Below, piece by piece: positions 1 through 10,136 of a DNA stretch of 64,000 nt. The notes beneath the pieces were generated by a model that worked only from the letters and a program-made list of their open reading frames with translations, was not told where the DNA came from and made no database searches. This DNA is from Notospermus geniculatus (lineage: Eukaryota; Nemertea; Pilidiophora; Heteronemertea; Lineidae). Position 1 is the stretch's first letter. Every line of letters begins with the position of its first letter. The stretch spans positions 100,495-164,494 of the forward strand of contig NMRB01000440.1 of the NCBI GenBank assembly GCA_002633025.1. Direction: 5' to 3'. Both the position numbers and the translations under genes were made by a program.

Positions 1-1
1 C

Positions 2-100
2 AAAAAACAGTTGCCCGACAGGGAGTCTCGAACCCGCAGTATTTGCCTAATGTGCAGGTCCCCGAACCACTACACCACGAGTGAGAGGCTGACCGACGAC
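2..100 (-). repeat. tRNA-derived sequence (SINE head or tRNA pseudogene)
   Basis: Read on the minus strand, an A-box-like stretch (GTGGTGTAGTGGTTC) is followed about 30 bases later by a B box (GGGTTCGAGACTCC) and a T run at the window edge that could stop RNA polymerase III. The anticodon arm does not fold into a clean 7-base loop with T33, so this is more likely a tRNA-derived SINE head or a pseudogene than a working tRNA gene. Confidence 0.5.
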
Positions 101-306
101 CGAATATTTTAGCTATTTGAATGCATGTCTTATTAAAGAGCTATAGATTCTATTGTGCATTTAATACAACAGGGGAAGGACTTCGGTTACGGCGGACTTT
201 GATTTCTGTCACTGTTGTAAAAGAAATCTAAGTCCCCTAGTAATCAGAGTCCTGTACCTTTTATATAGGATTGGTAACCCAGGAACGGAAGTCCGGGTAG
301 GACAAT

Positions 307-460
307 GGTTCCTAAGGAATGGGGGCCCGAAGGGCCTCCATTCCTAAGTAACCAAGGTCCGTGGGACCTTGGTTCCGGGCGGACCTGCATTTCTTTCACA
401 CCGGGACACATAGAACCCGGGACGCAAGGGACCCGGGACACATAGAACCTGGGACGTGGA
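307..460. repeat. Cluster of GC-rich hairpins and a short tandem repeat
   Basis: Positions 307-328 pair with 332-353 (22 bp, three mismatches, 3-base loop). Positions 351-360 pair perfectly with 364-373. A 17-base unit beginning CCGGGACACATAGAAC then recurs around 402-453. The flanks look non-coding. Function unknown; it could be the end of an unidentified repeat. Confidence 0.55.
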
Positions 461-1442
461 GTCTGTCAAGGCAATGGGCGGAATTTATAAAACGTAGCAA
501 AAGCTTACAAGCCAAAGCCCGCCGAAGGCCAAGCTTTTGCTTGTCAAGGAGAGGCACAAGTCAAAGAATTTGCTCACAAACATATTCATAATCACTTGCT
601 CAACCTAATGACCTCTTCTCAGATAAAGCCAAGCAAGATTTTCTATCTGATGAAGGTAATGCTCGCAAGACAAAGCTTCTGCTAATTCTCATAGGGGGTT
701 GCTTCTTCTATGAAGCAAAAGCGAAATACCTCTTCAAGAAAAAGCCCAGAAAAAGCAAATGTTAGTTTTTATGAATTCGGCCCATTGAATGACGTAAATG
801 CTCAGATCGGCTCATGAGCCGTGGTTACACTACATAAAATCCCCGGATTTTTTGCGGTCTCACCTATGAATTGCCGGGCTTCAAGAAACCCGTGTCTGAA
901 AAAAAACTGTTTTTTGAAACACGGCAAGCTCGCCATGCTTTTCGAAATCCCCGTGTTTTTGTTAGTTATTATCACGGCTACAGATGGGGCAGGCATTAAA
1001 TGACCTCGTTTTGGCGCCGCCAACAATGTGTGCCAATACAGAAATGACCGCATGCAGCGTACCTGTCGCCGGGCTACCTAACTACAATGTAGAAGTGTGA
1101 CCTCTCGCCAAGATTTTCGTACACACGGGTCTGGAAAACACGGGTATTTTCAACAGGTGTGACCGTAGCTTTAGTTGACGCGTGAGCACTGTACTCAGGT
1201 ATGCGCGCCGGATTGGCTCTACCCGCTAACGCTATGCAGAGTAGGAGCTGCCAGTCTGTTAACAAATAGGAGTCAGAACTGTCAAACTCAATGCTTAGCA
1301 GACCCATTCAATCAGGTGCGAAAATAACGTCACTTCGTGAACAATTCAAGCCCTACCGCCCCGTTTCCACAACAGCAGCCTTCTGCTCACGGCACGTAAT
1401 TCGTGAGGGGTTTGCGCTGTACAGGAAACGTGCAGATATAAT
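461..1442. other. No gene recognised; degenerate CCCGGG/CCCGTG-rich repeat
   Basis: No convincing coding sequence. From about 830 to 1180 there are scattered CCCGG, GCCGGGC and CCCGTG motifs and CACCT/AGGTGT pieces that resemble those inside the MITE at 18763-19131, so this may be an old relative of it. The boundaries cannot be fixed by eye. Confidence 0.3.
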
Positions 1443-1607
1443 AGTGAGTTTAAGAAACCAAACGTTAACGTTAACGCTAACGCTAATGCTAATTACGTCA
1501 AAATGACGTCGCCCCCAGAAGAAACACAACGAATTCATTCAATGTGACGTCAAAATGATGTCATTAACGTAAGCGTTAGCGTTAACGTGTGGTTTCTTAA
1601 ACTCACT
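1443..1607. mobile_element. MITE with TTAACG-rich terminal inverted repeats
   Basis: The ends AGTGAGTTTAAGAAACCA and TGGTTTCTTAAACTCACT are inverted copies, and inside them runs of GTTAAC/GCTAAC/GACGTCA also pair. The element is flanked on both sides by AAT, a likely 3 bp target-site duplication. It has no coding capacity. Its right end lies immediately upstream of the PAN-type exon. Confidence 0.7.
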
Positions 1608-1649
1608 AATATTGTCCGTTTAGCGTTTGATTTTTCTGCAAGTAAAACG

Positions 1650-1949
1650 CATGGACTGAGTGGGAGGAAAACTGCAGACATGCTGGGTTCAAATATCCGC
1701 GGCAGAATCGTAGCAGAGTACTTCAAAAAAGTTGTATTCAGTTGGCGTATTCTCAAACCAGATTCCGTGCTCGAGGCAACACGTTCGTCCCTAATATGTG
1801 CGGCCATGTGCTTGCACGAAGACTGTTCAACAGTTAATTTTTTCCACTATGACACAGTGTTTGTTTGTCAGTTGAATAAAAAGAAAGGGACTTGTATGGA
1901 GAAAGGGGAGGCATTTGAATACCAAGGAGCCCGGATGTATCAGAAAGTG
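1650..1949 (+). CDS. PAN/apple-like domain exon (partial gene)
   Basis: This is an open frame of about 100 codons that I read as one exon of a secreted or extracellular protein. The cysteine pattern is that of PAN/apple modules: a hydrophobic and Trp start, then SSLICAAMCLHEDC, then a Phe/Tyr-rich strand and VCQLNKKKGTC. These modules bind protein or carbohydrate outside the cell. A plausible splice donor (GTGGGT) follows at 1950. The frame also runs back through the MITE at 1443-1607, so the true exon start is uncertain; I place it downstream of the MITE. No signal peptide or further exon is visible nearby. It could be a pseudoexon. Confidence 0.5.
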
Positions 1950-2029
1950 GTGGGTGCTTCGTTGTCAGTGTATTCGGCATGTGTTGCTACATGTATAGTA
2001 ATTTCACCGCAACTGCATTGGCACTGAAT

Positions 2030-2800
2030 GAGTTTAGTACCAGTTGATGGTTTCCTCAGATTATGCGCACCTACGTCTTCGTCGGTATGAATGTACAGTT
2101 GGTCGATTATTAAGTTAATGTACAGCAGGAAATACGTGTACATGTACACAACAGGAAAATCGTGTTTTCTCAATTTCCTTTTCCTTTTTATTGCTTGAAA
2201 GATTACTATAATTTTTTCTTGACTTTTTTAGCAATCTGAAAGTATGAGATCTTTTGGAAATATAACCTGGCTGTCGACATTGAAACACATACCTACTGAA
2301 GTACACTATCCGGAACTTATCCAATGAAGACGTCAGTTTTTTTTCCATTCATCGTCGCCTGTGCACCGTGTCTTGCATATGTATGTTGCTTTATTCAGTG
2401 AGTTTATATTCACCTGCAATAGTTCTGTGGATATGCACTCCTCATTCTTCTATATGCCACAAATATTTTCATCTTCAATAAAATGTTTATGTTTCACCAG
2501 TGATATGGTCCAATACCAGTGCCAGTCGGCTGGAACACTTGTCAAAATGATTAAGGTTGGATTAGTGGGTGTCACTGTTGTCATAGTAATGCCCATACAG
2601 CTACGGTATGGTTTTACGCTCATAAATGTTCGCATGACCAGTGTGACTATTTCTGAAACAAATAAAATCGCTGAGACGATGTCTGGTTAAACAATCTAGA
2701 GAAAATTAGCAGAATACCGCATCCAGAAGAAGTTACCATTCATACCGCCCATAGAAAAACAATCTGCGATAAAGGGCCACCCAACACAACCCCTAATAAT
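2030..2800. other. No feature recognised
   Basis: AT-rich sequence with only short open frames lacking any recognisable motif. It may be an intron or the upstream region of the 327-codon ORF that follows. Confidence 0.5.
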
Positions 2801-2804
2801 AATA

Positions 2805-3788
2805 TTGAATTCAATGGATCCGCTGTGGATAACACAAGCTTCGTATTTTATCGATGCATATCATGCAAATTGTCGACTGGGATACAACGTAACATTTTTC
2901 AAAAATACCGGACTACGGGGTCACTACAGGACAACTGTACCTGCATTCAGGCTAAATTACACAATATATTATGAGGTTAACAGCAGAAATGAGCAGAATC
3001 AGAAATCTCATTTGAGGTCTTTGTTGACTGTCTATGATTTTAGATCTGGCAAATACGCTGGTCGAATTTACTTGAAAACCAGAAAAGAATGTTTAGAATG
3101 GAATGGCCCCGGTACCCTTGCGGATCAAATGTGGGCAATTCAGGATAACATGGAAGGTATCTGTGTAACTTGTTTTCTACGCGATGCTTTATTACTAATA
3201 ACCTACATTTTCATCTCAGAATCTCGAAAAAATGGCTTCGTTTTCAACCTATCACAGAACGCTACGGCAAAAACGGCGCAACTTTACGATCCCTCCAACC
3301 TCGGAGTATTTTTTCGTGCCCTCGACGTGTCCTTGTTGATTTATGATGACAGAAAGAGTGTCGCAACGGCATTCACCTTAGAATTATCAAAATTTGATGC
3401 AAGGTTACAGTCCGCGAACACCATTCCAATCCCTTGTACTATTCTACCTTTAGGATATGTTTACTCGAGCAGAACAGTTATTTGCCACTGTAATATGTTT
3501 TCATTCACAAAAATCAGTCTACTTGAAATAATCGACTGTTTCAAAGAAAAAAGTCAGGTCAGGATCTCTCATGTGACAGTGCGATACCCTGCATCACTTC
3601 GGAAGTATTACGTAGGATATTTGGTTGACCCTCGCCGAATAAACTACTTCATGACAATCCAAAAATCAAGGTCATTATTGTTCATAGCCAATGAGCAGAT
3701 TGATTCAAGACGGATAATTCGTGCAGTTGATGTATTTGAGAACCTGCTCGTTGATGCTTTTCCATTATACATTGGCCCGAACTTATAA
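2805..3788 (+). CDS. Unrecognised 327-codon ORF, paralogue of the ORF at 5058-5999
   Basis: A long uninterrupted frame starting at ATG 2805 and ending at a TAA. I do not recognise the family. The sequence is rich in beta-strand-like segments and aromatic residues, with a recurring short pattern such as LLTVYDFRSGKYAGRIYL; this would suit a repeat beta-sheet fold, for example a propeller, but that is inference. It aligns by eye with the downstream ORF in two places: the YDFRSG segment with YDLRNG there, and a C-terminal segment beginning VRYP with VQFP there. The two look like tandem paralogues on one strand about 1.3 kb apart. No signal peptide or membrane helix is clear. The absence of introns could mean a single large exon or a retrocopy. 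Confidence 0.6.
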   Translation: MNSMDPLWITQASYFIDAYHANCRLGYNVTFFKNTGLRGHYRTTVPAFRLNYTIYYEVNSRNEQNQKSHLRSLLTVYDFRSGKYAGRIYLKTRKECLEWNGPGTLADQMWAIQDNMEGICVTCFLRDALLLITYIFISESRKNGFVFNLSQNATAKTAQLYDPSNLGVFFRALDVSLLIYDDRKSVATAFTLELSKFDARLQSANTIPIPCTILPLGYVYSSRTVICHCNMFSFTKISLLEIIDCFKEKSQVRISHVTVRYPASLRKYYVGYLVDPRRINYFMTIQKSRSLLFIANEQIDSRRIIRAVDVFENLLVDAFPLYIGPNL

Positions 3789-3837
3789 AGGATCTCTATC
3801 TCTTGGACAAGTCTAACTCGCCAAAACAAGTCTAAAT

Positions 3838-3863
3838 CAGTCGTCTAGCCTAAACAGCGAATA
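3838..3863 (+). repeat. 26 bp direct repeat, copy 1
   Basis: A 26-base block beginning CAGTCGTCTAGCCTAAACAG lies about 50 bases after the stop of the 327-codon ORF. An identical block is at 4675-4700. Confidence 0.85.
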
Positions 3864-5057
3864 CAGAAGGATAACTGCCGTCCAAAAAGATAGACAACAG
3901 TAACAGTATCCAAATACCAAAGAAGTCGGCGAACATGCCAGGGGGCTTGTTTTGCGGTTGTCTAAGCTTGTGATTCATACAAGCGATGTGAACGTAGAAT
4001 GGATGCCCTCATGATACTTGAGTTTGCTCAAGACAAAGAGGAGGAACCAGGCGCGTGTCCAGGATTTCGAGCAGATGGGGTCCAGGGGGATCGAGGGTCA
4101 TCGATGATGGAGGCGAAGGGGGAGCGCGAGGGGGTGTTCCCGCGCGCATAGGAAATTTTGTGAAATTTGCACACCGAAGACGCCATTTCCCAGCATTTCA
4201 GCCTTGAACATGTCTTGACTGCGTGAACCTGGTCGCATCTGCCACACCCAACACCGGCTCATGGGCTTTGAACTAGGCCTATAGCGGGTACCACATCTAT
4301 TATAATATCAGAGCAGGGTCCGCAGTTTCGTGAACCCGCTAGACCCTTCACCTACTTGCTGCCATCCATGTCATTTATGCTTGTTTGAAGTGGTAACAGG
4401 TAAAAAATCAATGGCCTGCGCGAGCAGGGGGGCTCTGGACCCGCGCCTGGGAACTGGACAACGAAGTACACAGGGACACAGAGAAACTCTTTGGAAGAAC
4501 TGCCGGAAGCTAATTTCTTGAGATGCTCGGAATTTCCTAATGGATATTTTGATGGCTACTTGGTCTTGTCAGTGAAGACCTACGTCGACCAACCCGACGG
4601 ATGAATGCACTACACTTACACCACTCCAGCAACTGGCCATAACTCTTCAATTTTACGCGAATGGGGCATTTCAACAGTCGTCTAGCCTAAACAGCGAATA
4701 TCCATTCAGACGTTATGACATGATGGTCTCAACAAAGGTAATGCGGTCGCGATATACGTTTAATCACCTGTTAGACTTGATTAGCTAGACGGACATCCCT
4801 CCGTAAATTTTTCGACATTCTGATCAACACTTGTCAAACTGTTGTCTTACACATGTTTAGGCTTAAACAAATTGAAGCTAGACAGGCGAAAACACCTTTT
4901 ATAAGATCGGGCCAAAGTGTCTTACAGGTAGTTTGTGCTCGAGACAGCGTTACGTTGTCTTCAATCTCAACTTTGCTAAAATCATCAGAAACATTATACT
5001 ATACCATGCTTCGCATTGTAGGAATATAATATTATTCAGTATCAGTTAAATATTCGG
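3864..5057. other. Spacer between the two paralogous ORFs
   Basis: No coding exon recognised. The region holds the second copy of the 26 bp direct repeat. Several short open frames here have no recognisable motif. Confidence 0.4.
4675..4700 (+). repeat. 26 bp direct repeat, copy 2
   Basis: Identical to 3838-3863, same orientation, start to start 837 bases apart, in the spacer before the second paralogous ORF. It is too long to be chance and is probably a trace of the duplication that made the two ORFs or of a mobile insertion. Confidence 0.85.
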
Positions 5058-5999
5058 GTGCTTTTTTTGCCTCCGCTAAATCTTTCGGAGATTCAATTCT
5101 GGTTTTTCGATCGCATAACAGGATATTTTGTTGCAGTTCAAAGCTCCGAAACGGCTCCAGTTATTATCCTGTCAACTTATCGGTTAGCAAACAAACTATT
5201 CGGCCTTTCCAGGAAATACAACGTTCCGCTGATAAGAGGAATATTTGGATACACATGTTTTGGGAAATATTTTGTTTTAAAAGTCAAGAAAGGGGATGGT
5301 TCGTTCGTGTCTCACTTGTACGATCTAAGGAATGGTACCCTTCGGGGAAGCCTGGTCATACCCGCAAAAAACGTATGTTCAAGAATTCCCGAATCTACCA
5401 TGTCTTTTTGGTTTGGGTCGACACTCGTCATCTGGTGCCATGTCAATGGTGATGTTAAAGCCACAATTTATGACATAAAAATATCTGAATCGATTTTATT
5501 TCACAAACGCACAGCAGTGTCTTTGACCGTAAGAGAAATTTGTGTTTGCGATGACTTCATTGCTTCCTTCGAATTAGTTATGCACGGGTACGAGTATTTG
5601 ATGGTCGCGTGTGGTCCTAGGAGGGGATACCAGCAATTCACACACAAAGTACAGCATCTTAATTGGATAGGTACTTTCAAAAGAGTTGGAGCAAAATTTA
5701 TTAACTGGCTGGGTGTGTGTCTCCCTTGCGTAATTGCTTTTCCAGGTCCTAAGGCCATTTGTTTTCGAGAAATTGCCAATCCCCTGCATAGCCTGGCGAA
5801 AATTTCACCTGGACGAAGCGCATTTGATGAACTTCAAGTCCAGTTTCCACGTATCGCTGACACCAACATTAGACACTTCGGATTTAATGCACAGGACGGG
5901 GCAATACTTCACTTCATACGACAAAAACATACGAGTGGAACCTTCATAAAACTAGTTGAAGTATTTCGCGGGGTTCCTAAAGGAGGCAGGTCTATTTAG
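5058..5999 (+). CDS. Unrecognised 313-codon ORF, paralogue of the ORF at 2805-3788
   Basis: A long uninterrupted frame ending in TAG at 5997-5999. The listed start is a GTG; the frame runs slightly further upstream, so the true start may be an upstream exon. The family is not recognised. Like its neighbour it is rich in aromatic and beta-branched residues and carries the pattern SHLYDLRNGTLRGSLVI, matching the YDFRSGKYAGRIYL region of the other ORF. A second repeat-like segment reads KATIYDIKISESI. Its C-terminal part (from VQFPRI) aligns with VRYPAS of the paralogue. No catalytic motif is visible. It is probably one exon of a lineage-specific tandem gene family; I assign no function. Confidence 0.6.
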   Translation: MLFLPPLNLSEIQFWFFDRITGYFVAVQSSETAPVIILSTYRLANKLFGLSRKYNVPLIRGIFGYTCFGKYFVLKVKKGDGSFVSHLYDLRNGTLRGSLVIPAKNVCSRIPESTMSFWFGSTLVIWCHVNGDVKATIYDIKISESILFHKRTAVSLTVREICVCDDFIASFELVMHGYEYLMVACGPRRGYQQFTHKVQHLNWIGTFKRVGAKFINWLGVCLPCVIAFPGPKAICFREIANPLHSLAKISPGRSAFDELQVQFPRIADTNIRHFGFNAQDGAILHFIRQKHTSGTFIKLVEVFRGVPKGGRSI

Positions 6000-6065
6000 T
6001 GAGATATACATGAACATGTAACTGATTTTCATGGGTCGAAGTGAGTGAAATTATATCCCATGCAG

Positions 6066-6171
6066 GGCCCGTATGCATAAAGTTGGACTAACCTTATTAT
6101 AGGTATAACGCTAAATTATAACGCTAAATTATTCCTGGAGTAAGCTTATTCCACATTTATGCATACAGGCC
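6066..6171. mobile_element. Short hairpin MITE
   Basis: A 106 bp element whose ends GGCCCGTATGCATAAA and TTTATGCATACAGGCC are inverted copies with one difference. The core repeats a TAACGCTAAATTA-like unit. No coding capacity. Confidence 0.65.
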
Positions 6172-6185
6172 GCGATATTTTACAA

Positions 6186-6408
6186 TGTATTATCAACAGA
6201 TAGAAACATGGCGCCTCGTAATCATGTAAGCATGTTTTGAGTAATTTTTAACTGGTTACGTAATTGGAAACGGCGTGTTTATGTATTTTAACCCATTTTG
6301 CGTTAATTAACGTAAAAAACGTCATTTCTTATTACATAACTTATGAAAACAATTAGGAACATGCTTGTCTGCTTCTGAGGCATCATGTTTCTATCTGTTG
6401 ATAATACA
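6186..6408. repeat. Inverted repeat, about 25 bp arms
   Basis: The arm at 6186-6210 (TGTATTATCAACAGATAGAA...) recurs inverted at 6384-6408. The roughly 170-base interior is AT-rich with no ORF. Probably a MITE-like or foldback element. Confidence 0.65.
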
Positions 6409-7506
6409 TTTATGGGGTGTAAATCCCACCGTTCAAAAGTTAGCTGTACATCGGGTCCCATTCTCCTGTACAAAGCTCAGTCGTTGCGTCACCTGACGTC
6501 CAATGATAAAGTCAGTTCCAAAAATTCAAACAGGATTTTCTCAAAACGCTCAACGGTGCCAGAGTGGCACCCGGCGGATTCTGAATCGTTGTCATTTGGA
6601 GATATAAAAAATGTAAAAAATGCTGTTATTCAAAATTCGACACTTTTTCGTTCTGCGTCCAGCCTATACCATTGCATATGCTGCGACAGAACAGTCGGCA
6701 TCAAGTGAAGAAATTACGGTCAGGTCGCAACGGAGAAATTGTATGCGCTCATCGTGGAACAGGCGGTATCTTCACGCAGGGTATCGTAAATTGAGTCAGG
6801 TCCACTGCGAATGGAGTACGCTCGTCGGGATGACACAGAAGTTGAATAGGTTCAACTCTTGCGATTCATGATGTTTTTTGATCGGCGACTGATCGCGATC
6901 GTCGTAAACGCAATTGCAGTAGTCACACCATATAGGCGACTGATTTGTTCCACGCGGTCGTGCCTCAGACAGTGTGATCCGGAAAAGTCAGTCGGCGCCT
7001 GTTCTGTGCCATCGCAAAGTCAACTCGACGTCAGCATTAAAGAGGCCGCCTCGCCTTTAGAACTCCGAGTGCAGTAAGGATGTAATTATTTTTATTTAAA
7101 AAGTTATATAAAGGAATAGGCCCTAATGATCAAATGGAAGATTATTTTTCAAATACATTCTTTGATCACAATAAATCAAAGTCGTCTCTGAATAGGCCTA
7201 TGCAAATTTTCGATCCCACACCGGGGTCTTCTTCAGGTACTTTCAAGTCAAAATTCCTGAAGTGAGTGAGCTAGATCCTAAGTGTGGACAGTCATAATGA
7301 GGAAGCCCTGAAAAACGTTTGGGATACTTTCTTTGATCAAATGTGTTACTTCATACAGCAATGAGGTTTTAAGACGTTTTGTTTATAATCCTATTCAATA
7401 ACACTACTGCGATTAATTCAATAACAGCTATGCACAGACCCTTTTCGCATCGGTTATTTGCACCAAGTGCCAATGGCAAGCATGAATGCCCCAAGCCTAT
7501 TGGCTA
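6409..7506. other. No gene recognised
   Basis: Short open frames only (for example 6385-6708 and 6859-7077) with no family motifs. I see no strong repeat structure here. Confidence 0.4.
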
Positions 7507-7582
7507 GGGCCGACCGAATCGAAACTCCGATAGCGAAGCCGGCGATGGTGCCCTTAACAACGCCTATCATACTGATAGTGTA

Positions 7583-8944
7583 CAGTCGTGTTTCATATAT
7601 ATTCGACACTTTGACGTCACGTCGCATGTTTCACCGCTATATGCCCAAAAGATGAGAGATGGAAAAAAGGTGTTTATGAACGAGGTATTTGGCTTCTTAC
7701 TTCAATACTTGGTCATATTGCCCTTCATTCTAATGACTTCTTGTACGCGGGAGCTGATTGAGTTGTATAGCTGTCGGACGTAGCTGGGCTCGATGTTGTT
7801 CCATATGCGCATTATTGACGTCACCAGTTGTGCTTTGCTCAAAATCAGTTCGCACTCCTTCTGCAGCTCGCGTTTGATATGTAGCCAAATATTTTCGATT
7901 ATATTGATGTCAGGGGACTGTGGAGGCCACTCTGATGTGATTACATTGTTTTCACGCATGTAGACCATTGTTTGAGCTGATCTGTGGACGGGCGCGTTGT
8001 CATCCTGGAAAACGTAGTTTCCATCCGGAAAATAATGGTCTATAACAGGCCACAAATTATTTTCGATAATGTCAATGTACTTTTCAGAATTTATATTTCC
8101 TTCCACGGCCGTTAATGTTCCAATTCCATCAAAACACACGCATCCCCACACCAAAACAGAGAATTTCCGCTCCGACGGTGGCGCGACCAAATGGGGGCTA
8201 TCTTTGTCGTCGCTCTTTCTCCAGATGTATATCTTATTATTCTGTCCAACACAGATGGAACTTTCATCAGAAAATATGTATCTTCGCCATTCTTCCTCGA
8301 CATACCAATTCTTTCTTTCCTTACACCACTTTATCCGTTTTTTCTTGTTGATGTTGCGAATTCCCACCTTCTTCTTTGCAACGCGCCGTTTATAGCCAAG
8401 ATCAAATAACTGCCTCCTCACAGTGCTTGTGGAAAAAGAAGAGTCCCTTCCACAATTAAATTCAGCGGTTATATCCCGTAAAGTACTTTTCCTGTCCTTT
8501 TTCACAATCCGGTCCAAAGTAGAAACGTCACGTTGGGTGAATATTTTCTTCCGCCCCTCGCGCTTAATTTTTTCTGCCGAGCCCGATTTTTCAAATCTTT
8601 TAATGATACTGTAAATTGTCCCCCTAGCGATGTTGAACATCCGAGAAATACTGGAGATCCTGTAATTTTCCTTATATGCACTTATTATTGCTTCCCTTTG
8701 AGCGACACACAGTTCCGAGCTCTTCCGCCCCATGCTTGAAACTGACGCAATTTTGCCGCGAACCGCTTCAACAATCGGAAATTTATCGCGCGTGACGTAA
8801 TCAACTAAGCTTTGACGTCATGACGTGGAAATATCACGCTATTCCATCGCGCGCACTGTGCGTGACACCATATTAACCTACCGGTACCATTTTGCTCATA
8901 GTCGAAAGAACGTCAAAGTGTCGAATATATATGAAACACGACTG
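7583..8944 (-). mobile_element. Apparently intact Tc1/mariner transposon
   Basis: A 1,362 bp element. Its first 35 bases (starting CAGTCGTGTTTCATATATAT) recur inverted and without mismatch at its right end. TA dinucleotides flank it at 7581-7582 and 8945-8946, the expected target duplication. It encodes one full-length transposase with all catalytic residues. The identical termini and unbroken frame suggest recent insertion. Confidence 0.92.
7702..8733 (-). CDS. Tc1/mariner transposase, 343 aa, full length
   Basis: A cut-and-paste transposase acting in the nucleus on the 35 bp ends of its own element. The N-terminal third contains two helix-turn-helix regions, seen as SISRMFNIARGTIYSIIKRF near residue 30 and a second basic domain around STVRRQLFDLGYKRRVAKKK. 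The catalytic domain shows the three acidic residues in order: IFSDESS, QDDNAPVH and PDINIIENIW. The two C-terminal motifs are spaced as in the DD34E class. At 343 residues it matches the usual family length, and no stop or frameshift is present. The start codon is followed by MGRKSSELC, typical of Tc1-like proteins. It lies on the minus strand within the element at 7583-8944. Confidence 0.95.
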   Translation of the reverse strand: MGRKSSELCVAQREAIISAYKENYRISSISRMFNIARGTIYSIIKRFEKSGSAEKIKREGRKKIFTQRDVSTLDRIVKKDRKSTLRDITAEFNCGRDSSFSTSTVRRQLFDLGYKRRVAKKKVGIRNINKKKRIKWCKERKNWYVEEEWRRYIFSDESSICVGQNNKIYIWRKSDDKDSPHLVAPPSERKFSVLVWGCVCFDGIGTLTAVEGNINSEKYIDIIENNLWPVIDHYFPDGNYVFQDDNAPVHRSAQTMVYMRENNVITSEWPPQSPDINIIENIWLHIKRELQKECELILSKAQLVTSIMRIWNNIEPSYVRQLYNSISSRVQEVIRMKGNMTKY

Positions 8945-9198
8945 TACCAGCGTTGGGTAAATGGCCGAGCGCGCCGGTAGTCCATGCCACTGGTAGGCTA
9001 TCGGTAAGTCCGTATCGCGGACGGTAGGTCCTTTCCTTGGACCAAGGTTGATCTATAAATATCCCTCGCCACGAAATCTATTTTGATTCCTTTCTAAGCT
9101 GTGCAACTAGGACACTTTGAGGGCACGGACTGTTGTGCAATATACGGTATAGTGCTCTTACGTTCACCCTTTCTGCCCATTCTGTGCAAGTCTGCGCC

Positions 9199-9483
9199 AT
9201 GGACAAGTCAATGCCGAAGCGAAATCGTGCTGTTGATTATTCGGAGGCCGAAAAACGTCTTATCATGAGGCTGTTTAGCCATAATGTGACGTTGACGGCC
9301 AAACACTCCGCACAAAAATATAGGTTTAGGGAATCGATATTGGCTGAAAAAGTCTTTATCGATATATTCCTCGTAGGGATTGCAGCAGTTTCTAAACAGA
9401 CCCATTTTGTACCCACAGTCAACGACGCCCATCGCCACGTCACCTTCAACATGCCACATACTCTTGCGCTAACAGCACGCTGA
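9199..9483 (+). pseudogene. Myb/SANT-like protein fragment of a Harbinger-type element
   Basis: A short frame starting at ATG 9199. Its first 30 residues (KRNRAVDYSEAEKRLIMRLF) resemble the start of the Myb/SANT-like DNA-binding protein encoded beside the transposase in Harbinger elements. The remaining residues do not continue the domain, and no transposase is present. It lies inside the outer inverted-repeat element at 7507-9689, just past the Tc1 insertion. The family call is tentative. Confidence 0.4.
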
Positions 9484-9764
9484 AGGAGGTCCCGACCGCC
9501 TATAGTGAAACAGCTTACAGACGCCTATCTCTGACGTAATTGATAGTAATTGAACAAAGTTTCTATTCGGTGTCCCTATCAACGCCGGTAGCTACCGGAC
9601 TTTCTATTCGGAGATAGTGCCTATTGGCATTTGGCCTATACCTCAGACAGGCATTGATAGTGTTATCGGAGTTTCGATTCGGTCGCCCCAGGTAGATTGC
9701 TCAGACCTGCAGGACAGAATCTGTGCAGGCGGGGAAGAAAATCGGGGAGTGTGCTCTCTCGGTT

Positions 9765-10110
9765 GCAGGACCTAAGGTGTGAATGAGTTGTCGGGAGTCA
9801 CTACGCACCACGGATTCCCTTTTACAATTTAAAACTCAACTCAAAACCCGTCTGTTTCGAAAATGCTTGCTCTAATTCCCGGGTCCTGGGTTTCAGACCA
9901 TCCATCCAGTGTTTTCTCTATTTTAATTGCAGGTATTTTTGTTTAATCTTATTTTTTGTCTTAATATTCTTTTAGCTCATTCCTTTCTCTTCGAATGTTT
10001 TTAATTTTTTTCTCGAATATTTTACGCACTGGTTATATACGTAGCTGTAATGCGCCCAGAAATGCACAGTATGTTGGGCGCTACATACATGTAAATGGTA
10101 TTAATAATAA
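9765..10110 (+). repeat. LINE 3' end (C-terminal RT fragment plus tail)
   Basis: Around 9790-9880 one frame reads like the conserved end of a CR1/L2-type reverse transcriptase (SLRTTDSLLQFKTQLKTRLF, then a Cys/Leu end). It is followed by an AT-rich 3' UTR ending in a GGGCGCTACATA-type box and a TTAATAATAAT tail. A 5'-truncated non-LTR copy on the plus strand. Confidence 0.6.
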
Positions 10111-10136
10111 TTTAGGCATTTGCCATTTGCGACAGA

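Larger units (their letters stand above)
7507..9689. mobile_element. Harbinger-like DNA element interrupted by a Tc1/mariner insertion
   Basis: The 26 bp end at 7507-7532 (core CGACCGAATCGAAACTCCG) recurs inverted at 9664-9689 with one mismatch. Between them lies the Tc1/mariner element and a short ORF resembling the start of a Harbinger Myb-like protein. Without the Tc1 insertion the element is about 820 bp, so it is non-autonomous. The superfamily call rests only on the Myb-like ORF, and the target duplication is unclear. Confidence 0.5.

Noticed and set aside
8069-8739. Several plus-strand frames opposite the Tc1 transposase
   Set aside because: They are shadows of the strongly supported minus-strand transposase.
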